From Nothopassalora personata (taxonomy: Eukaryota; Ascomycota; Dothideomycetes; Mycosphaerellales; Mycosphaerellaceae), in NCBI GenBank assembly GCA_033816765.1, contig CM066289.1:3410001-3474000 (forward strand): 64,000 bases of DNA, given 5' to 3'. Made by a program: the position numbers and the translations under genes. This document shows positions 45,000 to 55,255 of the stretch, in pieces. Below the pieces are notes generated by a model that saw only the letters and a list, made by a program, of their open reading frames with translations, did not search any database and had not been told where the DNA came from. Position 1 is the stretch's first letter; each line of letters begins with the position of its first letter.

Positions 45000-45290
45000 G
45001 ACGGCGAGCACGCTACTCCTGACTGGAGACAAAGAGTTGAGCCATATGGTGGCGGCGATGTCATCTGAGAGATTGTGGCCATGTAGCTCGACAATGTAAG
45101 TGGACTTGTTCTTGTCGCCCGACTGCTCGTGTTCCCCAAAGTGCTAACACTCATTGCCACAGTCCGCCCTCTTCGGCGGCATTATCGGACCCAGTGACTT
45201 CGACGGCCTGGACTCCGGTGCTGCCATTCGCGGCGGTCGTCTCGTCGACACCGCTCCTTCAGCGATATTCTGCCTTCTCTTCCAAGCCTT
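45000..45290 (+). pseudogene. Orphan spliced fragment (well-formed intron 45096-45162)
   Basis: A consensus fungal intron is visible: donor GTAAGT at 45096, branch GCTAAC near 45142, acceptor CCACAG ending 45162. Joined flanks give a short Ser/Pro-rich frame (VAAMSSERLWPCSST then PPSSAALSDPV...) that ends near 45290. Upstream the frame stops at about 44946. It may be a remnant or a 3' end of an undetected gene. Confidence 0.3.
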
Positions 45291-45916
45291 GACGTCCGCC
45301 ATCCCGGTAACGGTCGGTCAAGTTGTATTTCTTCCGGTCAACATCTCAATCAGATTACACAGCTTGCACCATTCGCATCAAACATCGGCTACCCAGTCAA
45401 TCTCAATGATGGTGGCTCAGGGGCAAACATTCCTCTGCCACCGGACTTGGGATTGCCACCAGTGAGGTACCGTCACTTCCACTGCTGCCTCTTCCTCTGC
45501 CTGATTTGCCGGCTAATGCATTGCCGCTAGTGCCGCCGCTTTCAGGTCCATCGAGGCCGGGAGAGGGTGGAGGGTTGTTGGGTGGATTGTTGCCACGCGC
45601 AGAATAGGGTGTGAGATGGAGGTATAGCCATGCTGTTTATCCTCTTAGCTCCATATGTTATGAAGTCCTTGCACAATATCCAATGTCTTGGAAGCTGTTT
45701 GCTTCTGAAATTGCGCTGGACGTTTCGTTCGAGTATGAACTGGCCTTTTCGGGGCCTCTTCGTTAGTAGTGCTTCAAATTTGATGATGGTCGTTTGTTAT
45801 GATCGAACTTCGCCACACCCTCTGCACACATCAATTGTCAACACATCGCAGCACATCACGCAGCACCATAGCACAGCTCTACAAGAGGATCTACTATACC
45901 ACCGCACGACAGCATC

Positions 45917-46309
45917 ATGTCAGAGACGGCAGCAGACAGTACGCCCACTACCATACACCCACGAAGTTCGTCAACAAACTAACAAATCCTAGTCATCGCC
46001 CGCCAAGCCCGCGAGATCGCCTTCCTCCGCGACCAAGTCGACGCCGTCACCACCCAGAGCGAAGCTCTGCTCACCAAGCGTGAAGAAGAGCAAGCGGCGG
46101 CAGAGGCGCGCGAGCACCAACTCCGCGACCAGCTGGTGGCCCTCAACTCCCAAGCCACCCTCGATGCCAGTGCCCGCGCGGAGGCGAAGAAGGATCGGAG
46201 AGTGGCGCTGACCGTGGCCTGGGGCTTGTTGGGAATGGTGAAAGATGGATTCTGCGAGGATCAGAAGGTGGAGGAGGCGGAGGCGTTCTTGAAGGGCACG
46301 AAGAAGTGA
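45917..46309 (+). CDS. Small coiled-coil protein, 112 aa, two exons
   Basis: Exon 1 is only 22 nt (45917-45938, ATGTCAGAGACGGCAGCAGACA). The intron 45939-45992 has GTACGC, branch CTAAC and acceptor CCTAG. Exon 2 is 45993-46309. The joined frame reads MSETAADI then IARQAREIAFLRDQVDAVTT, a highly charged Glu/Ala/Arg/Gln helix to about residue 75, and a small C-terminal segment with a hydrophobic face (VALTVAWGLLGMVKDGF). A long minus-strand ORF overlaps it but has no features. Function unknown. I favour it because the frame, splice sites and helix periodicity agree. Confidence 0.6.
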
Positions 46310-47229
46310 GGGTGGCTGGGCTGGTTTGGAGTTTGTGGCGTTGGGTGGGTCGGTGATGTTGTCTGAGAGGTAGGCCGCAATGATGCTGTAGATGTCGTAG
46401 TGATGAGGCGGGAAGTGTTGATATTGGAGTTGTTGGGATGGTGAAAGTTGCTTCTTCCGGTTCCGCGATTCTTTCACTTTGTTCTGGCAGCCTTTCGTGA
46501 CATTGCCTCCTACTGCTACCGATGCGAGATCTTCTACAAAGCATGGCTCGATGTTAAGGGTTCGGTCATTAGCATGGGATGGATTCTCGTTCAAGCGAAG
46601 CGTGGCGATCGTGCAATCCCGGGCCAACCGATGCTCGGCGCTCTCGACGCTGACGCTGTGCATGGACTCCAAGCATCTCATGCTGGTCTCTCTGGATGCG
46701 GTAGAAGTGGATGTTGTGACCAGACATAAGGAGACATTAGAGTGAAAGAGCTGTCCCGAGCGTGGCCCGAGCAGCCGAGAGATCATCGTCACCAAACCCT
46801 TCCTCCCTTAGATGAACCTTCCCACCATGCTGGGCGAACGTCAGTCCTCTTCGTAGCCTGCTCACGATGTCATTACAGCAGGTTTTTGTAGAAGTGAACT
46901 ATACACCGAGATAGCTGCCTCAGCAGACATCGACCCACAACTTACCAGACCTTAGCCAGGAGTGCCATAGCATCTGCCGAAGTCATCTCGGCCCTCATGC
47001 GGGGCACCATCCCTGGCAGTCTTCTGTCGGAACTAGAAAGGAACGGAGTACGACCGCAGCAAAGCGTGCAGCGTTCAGGGAAAGTTGGAAACGATGTGGG
47101 ACTGGGTTGCGGCATTGGGTCACAAGCTGGGCAGCGGCGACGGAAGTTAAGAAGTGCGTCGTCCCACTGCGTTGCAGAGCCATCGAAGAGCAGACCAAGT
47201 CAGCACACTACAACTACAACGCTAGTAAC
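46310..47229. other. Intergenic, upstream of the aldehyde dehydrogenase
   Basis: No supported gene. The aldehyde dehydrogenase frame is open back to 47107, without an ATG before 47230. Confidence 0.4.
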
Positions 47230-48746
47230 ATGGTTGCACAAGCCAATGGAACATTCTCAGGCACCGTGCCGCTGTGGATCAATGGTACAGAGGTCACAAC
47301 ATCCACAACCTTCGACATCGTGAGTCCTACGAACAGCCAGAAACTTTGGAGCTCGTCTTCAGCATCGGTGAAAGAGGCACAGCAGGCTTGCGAAGCAGCA
47401 CAGAAGGCGTTCAAGTCATGGAGCAAGACGAAGCCCAGCCAGATCTGGCAGATTCTCACCAAGGCTGCCGACATTCTCGAGGCGAGGAGGGATGAGGCTG
47501 TCAGGTATATGATGGAGGAGACTGGATCTCTACAAGGCTTTGCAGATTTCAACATCGACACCACCATCGACAATCTGCGTGATGTGGCTGCCAGACCTGC
47601 GGATATCCATGGCACTATTCCGCCCACGAAGGCGGAGGGACAGGCCGCACTTGTGTTCAAGGAGCCATATGGTGTCATACTGGGTATGTTGTTCACGTTC
47701 GAACACCATTGAAAGGCGTGAATGAACAAAACCTGACGTTTGTTCTAGGTATTGCACCCTGGAACGCACCTTACATTCTCGGCGTCCGCGCCTTCCTGCC
47801 TGCATTAGCAGCCGGCAACACTATCGTCCTGAAGGGCTCCGAGCTCTCGCCTCGCACATACTGGATCATGGGCTCGATCTTGAAGGAAGCTGGCCTCCCA
47901 GATGGAGTGTTGAACGTCATCTATCACAGGCCAGCCGATGCTGCTGACGTGACGAACGCCCTCCTCGAACATCCCGCCATCAAGAAGGTGAACTTCACCG
48001 GATCTACAGGCGTAGGCGCCATCATTGCGTCGAAAGCGGGCAAAGAGCTCAAGCCAGTACTTCTGGAGCTTGGTGGCAAGGCCAGCGCCATCGTCTGCGA
48101 AGATGCCAACATCGAGCACTCCGCCTTTCAGTGTGCCCTTGGTGCTTTCGTGCACGGAGGTCAGATCTGCATGTCGACCGAACGCATCATCGTGAACAGG
48201 AAGATCCAAGACAAGTTCGCGGAAGCATTGAAAGGCGCCACCGAGAAGATCTACTCCCCGAACGGCGACTCTCCAGTCCTGGTCTCCAAGCCAGGTGTAG
48301 AGAAGAACCACAAGCTCCGCACCGATGCCGTCTCGAAGGGTGCTAGAGTGGTATATGGTGATGCGCAAGAGCAGGATGTTGCCCACTACAGGATCCGACC
48401 GACCATCATTACGGACGTCAAAAACAATATGGACATCTTCTACACCGAGTCTTTCGGTCCGACGGTATCCCTCATCCCAGTCGACAGCGACGATGAAGCC
48501 ATTGCTTTTGCGAACGACACCGAGTACGGTCTGTCTGGAGCCATCTTTACGGAGAATCTAGGCCGCGGCTTGAAAATCGCGAAACAGATCGATTCAGGTG
48601 CTATTCACATCAACTCGATGAGCGTGCACGACGAGGCCGGGCTCCCGCACGGCGGCGTCAAGAAGAGCGGATGGGGTCGCTTCAATGGAAAGTGGGGCAT
48701 GGAAGAGTTCTTGAAGTTGAAGACTGTATCCTATATGGAATCGTAG
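47230..48746 (+). CDS. NAD(P)-dependent aldehyde dehydrogenase, 483 aa
   Basis: Two exons, 47230-47683 and 47749-48746. The intron (GTATGT...CTGAC...TTCTAG) lies inside the conserved VILG|IAPWNAP segment, which reads correctly when spliced. The Rossmann-type coenzyme site shows VNFTGSTGVG. The general base is Glu258 in LELGGKAS and the catalytic thiol Cys292 in GGQICMSTER, 34 residues apart as in the family. TESFGPT and the C-terminal GRFNGKWGMEEFLKLKTVSYME are also present. Length is normal. The sequence resembles the vanillin/salicylaldehyde dehydrogenase group of aromatic-aldehyde oxidisers (inference). It oxidises an aldehyde to its acid, probably in the cytosol since no targeting signal is seen. 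Confidence 0.93.
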
Positions 48747-49118
48747 AGAGCACGTAGCACTTCCCTCAAGACCGCCATTCTCTGTTCCCAATCCTGACTG
48801 CCTCATCGTTGCGGCAGTCGCTGGTATGAATAGGTGCCCGCTCCAAGCACAGCTCTAAGATCGTCTATCTTGAACCCTTCAGCCGCACCGATCTACCACG
48901 TTGTCGCCATGTGTTATACCATATTAGCGCCAGCGTATGTCGCTTGTGGTGAAGGATGGTCTTTATTTCGAGATCTCGTGCGGTGTGGGCGAGACGCTTA
49001 GATTGCTATGCCACTTGATCAGTCGCGACCGTCGCTGCTCGCTCGCTACGCTTTTGTGTCTCACAAAGCAGCGTGGACTGGACAAGCGAAGATTTCTCAC
49101 CGTACAAGGCTTTCTTAC
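48747..49118. other. Intergenic
   Basis: Nothing recognised. Confidence 0.4.
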
Positions 49119-50092
49119 ATGGCGACTTTGACACTGCTGGTTGCGACAGCTCTCGCTTCAGGGACAAAATCACTTTGTCAAGTCCACCTATACCTGGCGA
49201 TAGGAGTGTTTACGTCGATAAGAAGAGGTTTTTCATTGGGTCGACTTTTAATTTGCAATGGACGACGAATTGTTCGAAGATCTTGGTGATCTTGTGGAAG
49301 AATGGTGATGCGATCTATGATACTCTTATCGATAATCAGCCTGCGACGCAGTCGTTCTCGTGGCCGATTGATGTTACGGGAGTTTTTGGCTTGAGAGATG
49401 GTGCTGGTGAGACCGTGGACAAGAGGCATGCTAGGAGAGAAGAAGGGCTGATGCGGATGCCGTAGTCTTCTTCTTCTTCTTCCAAATGTGGAACCTAATA
49501 AACAATGGCCAAAACATCACAGACCGCTTCTCATCCCACTATTTCAACCTCGTCAACGACGAGACGACGTTCAAAGCTACCGCGACATCGACACCGACCA
49601 GCGCTAGGGCACGGCCAGTAGCTTCGCCAAGCCCATCGACGACCTCGACCGCAACTTCAACCTCCTACCCAGCTCCCGACAATGGCTTTCCAGGCGGAGC
49701 CAAAGCCGAATCGGCGTCGGCGTAGCCCTTGGAGTCCTCGCACTGATCGGCGCAACAGCGGCATCCTGGTTCGTAAGAAGGAGGAAAGAAGCACAGTACG
49801 CACCTGCGAGGAGTAATTCAGATTCTCCGCCTCCGGCTGGAAAGTATGATGAGCCGATGGAGCAGCAGCATGGACAGCCGCCGGCGAGCTATGTCCGGCG
49901 AGCTATGTTGCGTATGATCCGAGCTATGGAGGGATTGCGTATGCGCAGGATGTCAAAGGGCAGACTTCTGGGATTGGCGGGTCGGGACATGCTGAGATGT
50001 CAGCGATACAGGCGACCCTGATGGCAATGAGTGCGGATTCTGCGCTGGGGCTGAGGGAGCTGGATAGTGTACAGGGAAGTTTGAGGAGGTAG
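49119..50092 (+). pseudogene. Broken gene for a secreted/single-pass Ser/Thr-rich membrane protein
   Basis: Parts are in the right order but in different frames. They are a signal-peptide-like start (MATLTLLVATALA, 49119), an Ig-like ectodomain (FFIGSTFNLQWTTNCSKILVILWKNG), and an intron 49407-49465 (GTGAGA, CTGAT, GTAG). Next come FQMWNLINNGQNITDRFSSHYFNLV, a Ser/Thr-rich stalk, a membrane span (VGVALGVLALIGATAASWFV) followed by RRRKE, and a cytoplasmic tail ending ELDSVQGSLRR at 50092. Breaks: a shift near 49160-49180, a one-base shift at about 49700-49715 before the membrane span, and a 14-bp tandem duplication (CCGGCGAGCTATGT twice, about 49882-49909). The ectodomain layout is a common fungal surface-protein type of unknown function. 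Assembly errors could explain single-base shifts but not easily the duplication. Confidence 0.7.
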
Positions 50093-50317
50093 AGTGATGA
50101 GATTTGAATACGGACTTCCTGTTCCACAGCAGTCGTCGTCCCTATAAGCCGAGCAGATCGACAGCAGTAATGATCGGTACTGTAGAGTCGGATTGATCGG
50201 GCACATGGCGAGTAAGTCTAGCTGGACCACGCCTCTCGCAGATTCGTCCGGTGGCTCCATTGCCTGGTTGAGAGCAGATTTCGAGAAGACAGTAGGTTGT
50301 ACACCCTTCGTAAAGAT

Positions 50318-51470
50318 GGCAAGCCAGCGGATGTCTGCAGATGTCTCTGATATGCCATATCGTGTCTGGAAATGTCGCCACAACCGCCGACCTATAACCA
50401 ACGGTGCCGCATGGTAAGGACTTCGCAGTAGGTTCCGCGAAGTCTACTTCTTGCGGGATTGCGTCAGCCATGCATTCGATGAAGGCCTGGAATAATACCA
50501 TCTACTTGATCGTGTAATTGGCTTGGAGATGTTGACGTGGTAAGCCAGTGGGTGTTTGCACATGTCTCTCACTGCTGCCGCATTGTGGAGCATGAGATAT
50601 ATGCGACCGAATCCACTACAATGCACGGAAGGAGATATGCACCCGTGGTCGGTGAAGGATGAACAGATGATGTCTGCTGTGATCTTGTGCAGAGGAGATG
50701 CAAGACAGGAAGCCGGTGGAAGACTGCAGATGTCTCTCTTGTACCATGTGATGTTTTAGTATCTTTGGAGCCAAAGTTGCGGCTGTAGGCTAAGTAGTCG
50801 GCCCTTCATGGTTGACACGAGGTTCGTGATAGACTGCTCTTCGCGCGAACCTGCATGTTGAACAATAGCTCAACTCCAGTGGCCAGTCGTGTGCCCTGTT
50901 CAGAGCTCCCGAGTTGGTAGACCAGCGGGTGACTGCAAATGTCTTTCAAACACCGTGCCTAGTGAATGACGGGTTGAAAGCTTCAGCCTCGAATCTGAGA
51001 CCTCTGTCCCTGAGCCATGCCAAGTACATACCGAAGGTGTATGTGGTGCGAATCGTGTAATCTCATCCATGGCGTGGACTTTATGGAAACAAGAAGTACG
51101 GAATACTCGCCACTCGTAAGTTTTGCTAAATGTCTGTAGTACGGGAGGCCAGCGGGTGTTTGCAGTTGTCTCTGATAGCCGCTGCATTATACAGGGTGAG
51201 TTGTGGAGGTAGAAGTCTGGCAGGCCTAAATTTCAATGTGCTGCAGGACGATCGCTACCGAGTCATGCTCCTCACACATGGCATGCTTGCAGCTGTTATC
51301 TTTGGTTAGATCCAGCCTCGCATCAAGGAAGCTTGACAACAGCTGCGTGGAAATGGTATGTAGATGGAGCCAGCACCGTCGGTCGAGCTTGCCGTGCACA
51401 TTGGACTGGCTATATTCAGGCAGAAGTCATGGTAAACCAGTGGATGTTCGCAGATGTCTCTGAGTAGCGG
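50318..51470 (-). repeat. Six diverged copies of a ~38-bp motif spaced 170-290 bp
   Basis: Plus-strand consensus is about AAGCCAGCGGGTGTTTGCAG followed by ATGTCTCTGATAGC. Copies lie at 50318-50356, 50539-50570, 50711-50742, 50916-50950, 51143-51180 and 51431-51470. Two copies also share the next ~25 bp (GCCGCTGCATT...GTGAG). On the minus strand the motif reads (A)IRDICKHPLAYH. No long frame links the copies. Confidence 0.65.
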
Positions 51471-53394
51471 TAACGAAGCAAAGGCCATCGATGCTGTATA
51501 GGCTGTCAGTAGGGTTGTTTTAGTGACAAGTATATTTGGTCTCGTGTCCCAGCACAACAGCACAGGTGGCGCCACGTGCATGTGCCGATGGGGTACAACG
51601 AAAGTCGGTAGCGATCCGCGTTTCTGCGTGGCCGGGAAATCGATGACTCGGAACGTGCAGCCTGACTGAAATCCGTTCAAGCAGAGGCTAGCAACGAACC
51701 GGTTGTAGCTTGTAGCTCGACTATCGATGAGCTGCCATGAGCTAGCTGAAGTAAAGACCGACAGCGAAATCGCCGAGTGGCTTCTGTGTTCGGTAGCGGC
51801 TCAAGAGCTAACGGATGGCCGCGCTACTGATTTAATGCCGATGATTAGCACTCACTTACCAAAAGCCACGTGCAATGGTGCGCCAGTCAAAGAATCTACC
51901 TTACAGGATCTGGTTGTCTGCTTGCGCAGAATCGACGCAGTTCCTCCGTCTCTTTGAACAACATGGATGCTCTCACTGCCTCTGCGCCAACGATCGAAAA
52001 ATAAAGTGTCTCGGAGTATATGCCGTAGTGAGTGAGGCCTGAGCCGCTTGTACAGCGTAAACCCGGTTGGTGGATGGTTGTCTCGGCTACGGTGCTAAAG
52101 CTCTGCTGTGAGCTTGCTCAAATCTGGTAGCGAGCGGTGCCTTTCGGACATAGAAGTGTGGCGCTAAGGCATGCATTGTGTTCATTCGAGCATGTGGGAA
52201 TCGGGCGCTCGCTGTTCGTCCGCTCCATGCACCCGAGAGTGACGGAGGGTGTAGGAAGTGCAGTATGTCCCTTGGCGCTCTACAGCCGGACGTTGATGGA
52301 ATGTCGCATGGCTATTGATATGCCGGTGGCTGGCGACAACTACCAGAACCCGCGGATAGACGTTCTTCCTGTCGAATCAGTGGGTTCGCCATACTTTCTT
52401 CAGTAAGACCGAAAGCATTGTTCGGCATTGTCGACCTCACCACTCCACAATGCAAGGAGAAGATAAAGGCGCGCACGTGCAGATTGTCGCACATGCAGTC
52501 CGACCTGACGACTACATGGTTCAGTAGATTCCTAGCTGCACTACGCCTGCCCTGCAAGTCTCCCCCATGGCAGATGAGGTATATAATCAAGCCGACTGCG
52601 CCTCATTCGCCATGCTCCCTGCCATCTGAAGCGGGATCGAGCGGCTGACTGCATATCTCATATACCATGGAAGGGATGATGAAGTCCGTCTGGTATATGG
52701 CCCTGCAATCACAAAGTCAATCTAGACTTCACGGCTCTCCTGTTGGCTGGGACAATTTGTTCGTAATGAAAGTGAAGCTGCGGGCATTAGTGGAAGTGCG
52801 CATTCGAGCTTCATCTGTGGTAGCGAGGCAGGCGACAGTATGGACCAACATGCGCAATGTGCACCTAGACGAGATGGACCACGGTGAATGCCACGGCAGG
52901 GTGATTGCTTCGCTGGCCATGGCTTCCAAGGTGCATCTCCCCGCCACGAGGCACGTCAGCGGCTGTGCTGATGGATGGTGATCTGCTGAACCGTGGTAAC
53001 GAACATGTCGCAGGTTTTGGGCGTCGAAGCAAGGTGTCTTGTGGACGCCCATGCACTGTAGTGTGCAGCTGGAGCGGACTCGTTCCCAGTACTTGATTCA
53101 GTCGTGCCCGTGGTTTGCCAGCCTCGTGATGAAGGGCTCGGGCACCAGAGGCTGTCCGCATGAACAGGGAATATTGGTGCCGAATCGCAAGGTAGCCGAG
53201 ATCATCGCAAACCTTCCCAAAAAAGGAGGGCAATGGCCCGATATGGATGACGAGCTGAAAGTATGCCGAAATGAATAGGTACTCCCTGCAACGGTATGCA
53301 GACCATCAGCAAGGGTGAATGCAGATCCGGCCGGAAGTGGAATGTCTCAGCTTAGATTGGTCCGCCAGCGCATGACATGGGCATATGTATGTTG
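51471..53394. other. Intergenic or decayed DNA, no gene supported
   Basis: Unmutated composition. Short ORFs on both strands lack features. The boundary to RIP-degraded DNA is near 53395. Confidence 0.5.
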
Positions 53395-53694
53395 TAGATA
53401 GGTATTTAACGAGTATAAGCTTCCAGATTGAAACGATAGTGTGGATTAGTAACCCTTATGAATTGCTATAGGGTATAAGACTATCTAGCTATAGAAACAA
53501 TATAATATAGTATATATATACTAAGTCCTAACTAACATAGCTATTAGTTACCTAATTTATAACACTCCCCCTTTAGACTAACTGCTACAAAGGTAGTCTA
53601 ATTAACTTAATATTACCTATATTGCTAGGTTAGTGTTAAACACCTTTACTAGCTTTAGATACTAGATTAGCTATAAGTAGGTATATACTAAGGA
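53395..53694. other. RIP-degraded repeat remnant, left flank of the copia element
   Basis: AT-rich, TA-dense DNA. It includes AACACTCCCCCTTTAGAC near 53563, resembling the polypurine/LTR junction of an older copia element on the minus strand (inference). It continues at 60884 on the other side of the young element. Confidence 0.5.
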
Positions 53695-53699
53695 TAGTA

Positions 53700-53905
53700 T
53701 ATCACGTTACAAGTGGTTGGAAGTCATGAAATGGGCTCATAAAGGTGTTTCAAAAGCAGATAGTAGATTGCATGTGTCTAAGCTAGAATTGAAGGGGCTG
53801 CTTGTGAAAAGGCTGCAGGTGACTAATCAATGTCACCTGATTCTTGGCGGCTGCTGCCTCAGGTTTGATTGGGCTGCAGCGCCGGTGCACGCTTGGATCG
53901 TGACA
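53700..53905 (-). repeat. 3' LTR of the young copia element
   Basis: 206 bp; on the minus strand it starts TGTCACGATCC and ends CGTGATA. The terminal inverted repeat is TGTCACG/CGTGATA with one mismatch: CA became TA in both copies. Confidence 0.95.
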
Positions 53906-53920
53906 CACCCCCTCAGCTCG
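53906..53920 (-). promoter_or_regulatory. Polypurine tract of the copia element
   Basis: Minus strand GAGGGGGTG directly before the 3' LTR. Confidence 0.7.
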
Positions 53921-54184
53921 TGCGGCTTGCAGGTGAATGAGCTGATCGCATGTGATCGCGTGCACCCCATCCATCACCCATCACCCCACCCACCCACCTT
54001 ATGACGTCAGGCTTCGTTGCTGCGTGCTTGTTGGAGCTCCATTGTGAGCTGCACAGCAGGGCGCTGAGTCAGCGTTTCAGGTAAGGCTATTGTCCCAGCC
54101 TCATATCCCCATTCACAATCTCACCAAGTCCCTCATACTATAGTTAACCTATATAATAGGTTCTGAACGATGTGAATCTTGTCC

Positions 54185-54290
54185 GGTGGGGTGGCTGAGC
54201 TGTTCTTGTAGCACTGAACGGCAAGGCGTGCTATCTCCCTGCATTTCAACGGACATGTGAGGTTGTGGGTTCGAGTCCTGGGGGTTATTA
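54185..54290 (+). ncRNA. tRNA-like sequence with Pol III A and B boxes (SINE-like or tRNA relic)
   Basis: A box TGGCTGAGCTG (54192-54202) and B box GGTTCGAGTCC (54268-54278) both match the consensus and lie in the right order. AAGGCGTGC between them is typical of a Leu/Ser tRNA D arm, but the D region is too long and the acceptor ends do not pair. It is therefore not a working tRNA. The first T-run terminator candidate downstream is TTTT at 54511. It is on the strand opposite to the copia genes. Confidence 0.45.
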
Positions 54291-54525
54291 TATCTGCTGA
54301 ATTTATTGCTTGGCCTATCGTCCGCTTCAATGTCCGCTCTATTATTCTTGATCAAAATCCTAGGTGTCATAGTACGCTGTTGCTTCGGCTATTGGGGTGC
54401 CTTGCTGCTATCCAATGACCGCGCACATGTGACTTCGGTCACGGTCTCAGAGAACTCCGCTTCCTGCCTTAGGTAGAGATTACCATTCAGCTACGTCCTG
54501 GTGGGAACTCTTTTGCCTAATGAAA

Positions 54526-54556
54526 GGTCTTCACAGCTTGTGAAGGCCTTATCTTT
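54526..54556 (+). terminator. Hairpin followed by T run
   Basis: GGTCTTCACA/TGTGAAGGCC (one G-T pair) with loop GCT, then TTATCTTTTT. Could end a Pol III transcript from the tRNA-like promoter; role not shown. Confidence 0.35.
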
Positions 54557-55255
54557 TTGCTCAGGGCAAGGGTGATCCTAGCGACGGTGGTGCTGCAGGT
54601 GCTGCACGCCCAGCGGGTGGAGATGCTGTCTCTGAGTGAGGTGAGGACGATGGAGGCATCGATGATGTCATGACGATCGTTGTGATATGGTAACGGAGGT
54701 GGTGATGGTGATGCTGCTAGCAGCGAGGTTGATGGTGTTTCGGCGCCTGTGATTGGCTGCGCCGTTGCAGGTGCTCATGCGCTGCACCGCTGCTGGTGAC
54801 AGGGGCGTTTCCGGTCCTTTTGCCATGGGCCAATGGGAGTCCGAGAAACACCTAGTGATGATGGTGCCAGGGCAGCGCCGGTGAATGGTGGACGCTTGCT
54901 CTGGCGGTGGCGGCGCCAGCGGCGCCAGGCGGTGGTGCGGAGCCGGCAGAGGAGACAGTAGTACCGAACATACCATACAGCCTCTGCCGGTCCATGTTGG
55001 TTGAAGAAAGAGGAAGGGTTTGGAACTAAAGAGGTGTTTTTATGCAGTCCTGCTGCTGGTTCCTTCCTGTTTTGGCATAAAAAGGATAAAAGGGAAGTCG
55101 CATCCATCCGAATGCGGAAGGAGAGGCATGATGGAAGCAGCGCTTGGTGGTGGCTGATCACCATGTCGTGCATGCTATGATGCGCCGAGAAGAGGAGTCC
55201 TGTAGTCAAAGCCTGGTGCTGGTAACTGTCGAGAAGAGCCACTAGTGTGGCAGGC

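Larger units (their letters stand above)
42360..45095. other. Intergenic or decayed DNA
   Basis: No confident gene. Contains a 96-bp tandem duplication (43131-43322), short poly-G/poly-T and CCTGAT runs near 43670-43740, and a CT microsatellite at 44664-44735. The + frame 44283-44660 (PLHRPGLSFPWVVYATGVVDSALLY) is open across 120 codons without a recognised domain. Confidence 0.5.
53921..55255. other. Long 3' non-coding segment of the copia element
   Basis: No convincing ORF. It holds the tRNA-like A/B boxes (54192-54278) and a hairpin with a T run (54526-54556). It is GGTGGTG-rich around 54580-54720 and 54890-54940. Confidence 0.6.

Noticed and set aside
45989..46795. 268-codon minus-strand ORF
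   Set aside because: Antisense to the small coiled-coil gene and its 3' side; no domain, poor composition; the plus-strand spliced model explains the openness.
51306..51680. 124-codon minus-strand ORF
   Set aside because: Contains one copy of the spaced motif but no domain or neighbours in frame; treated as part of the repeat finding.
54185..54290. Functional tRNA-Leu/Ser gene
   Set aside because: Acceptor ends do not pair, D region is too long; only the promoter boxes are convincing.
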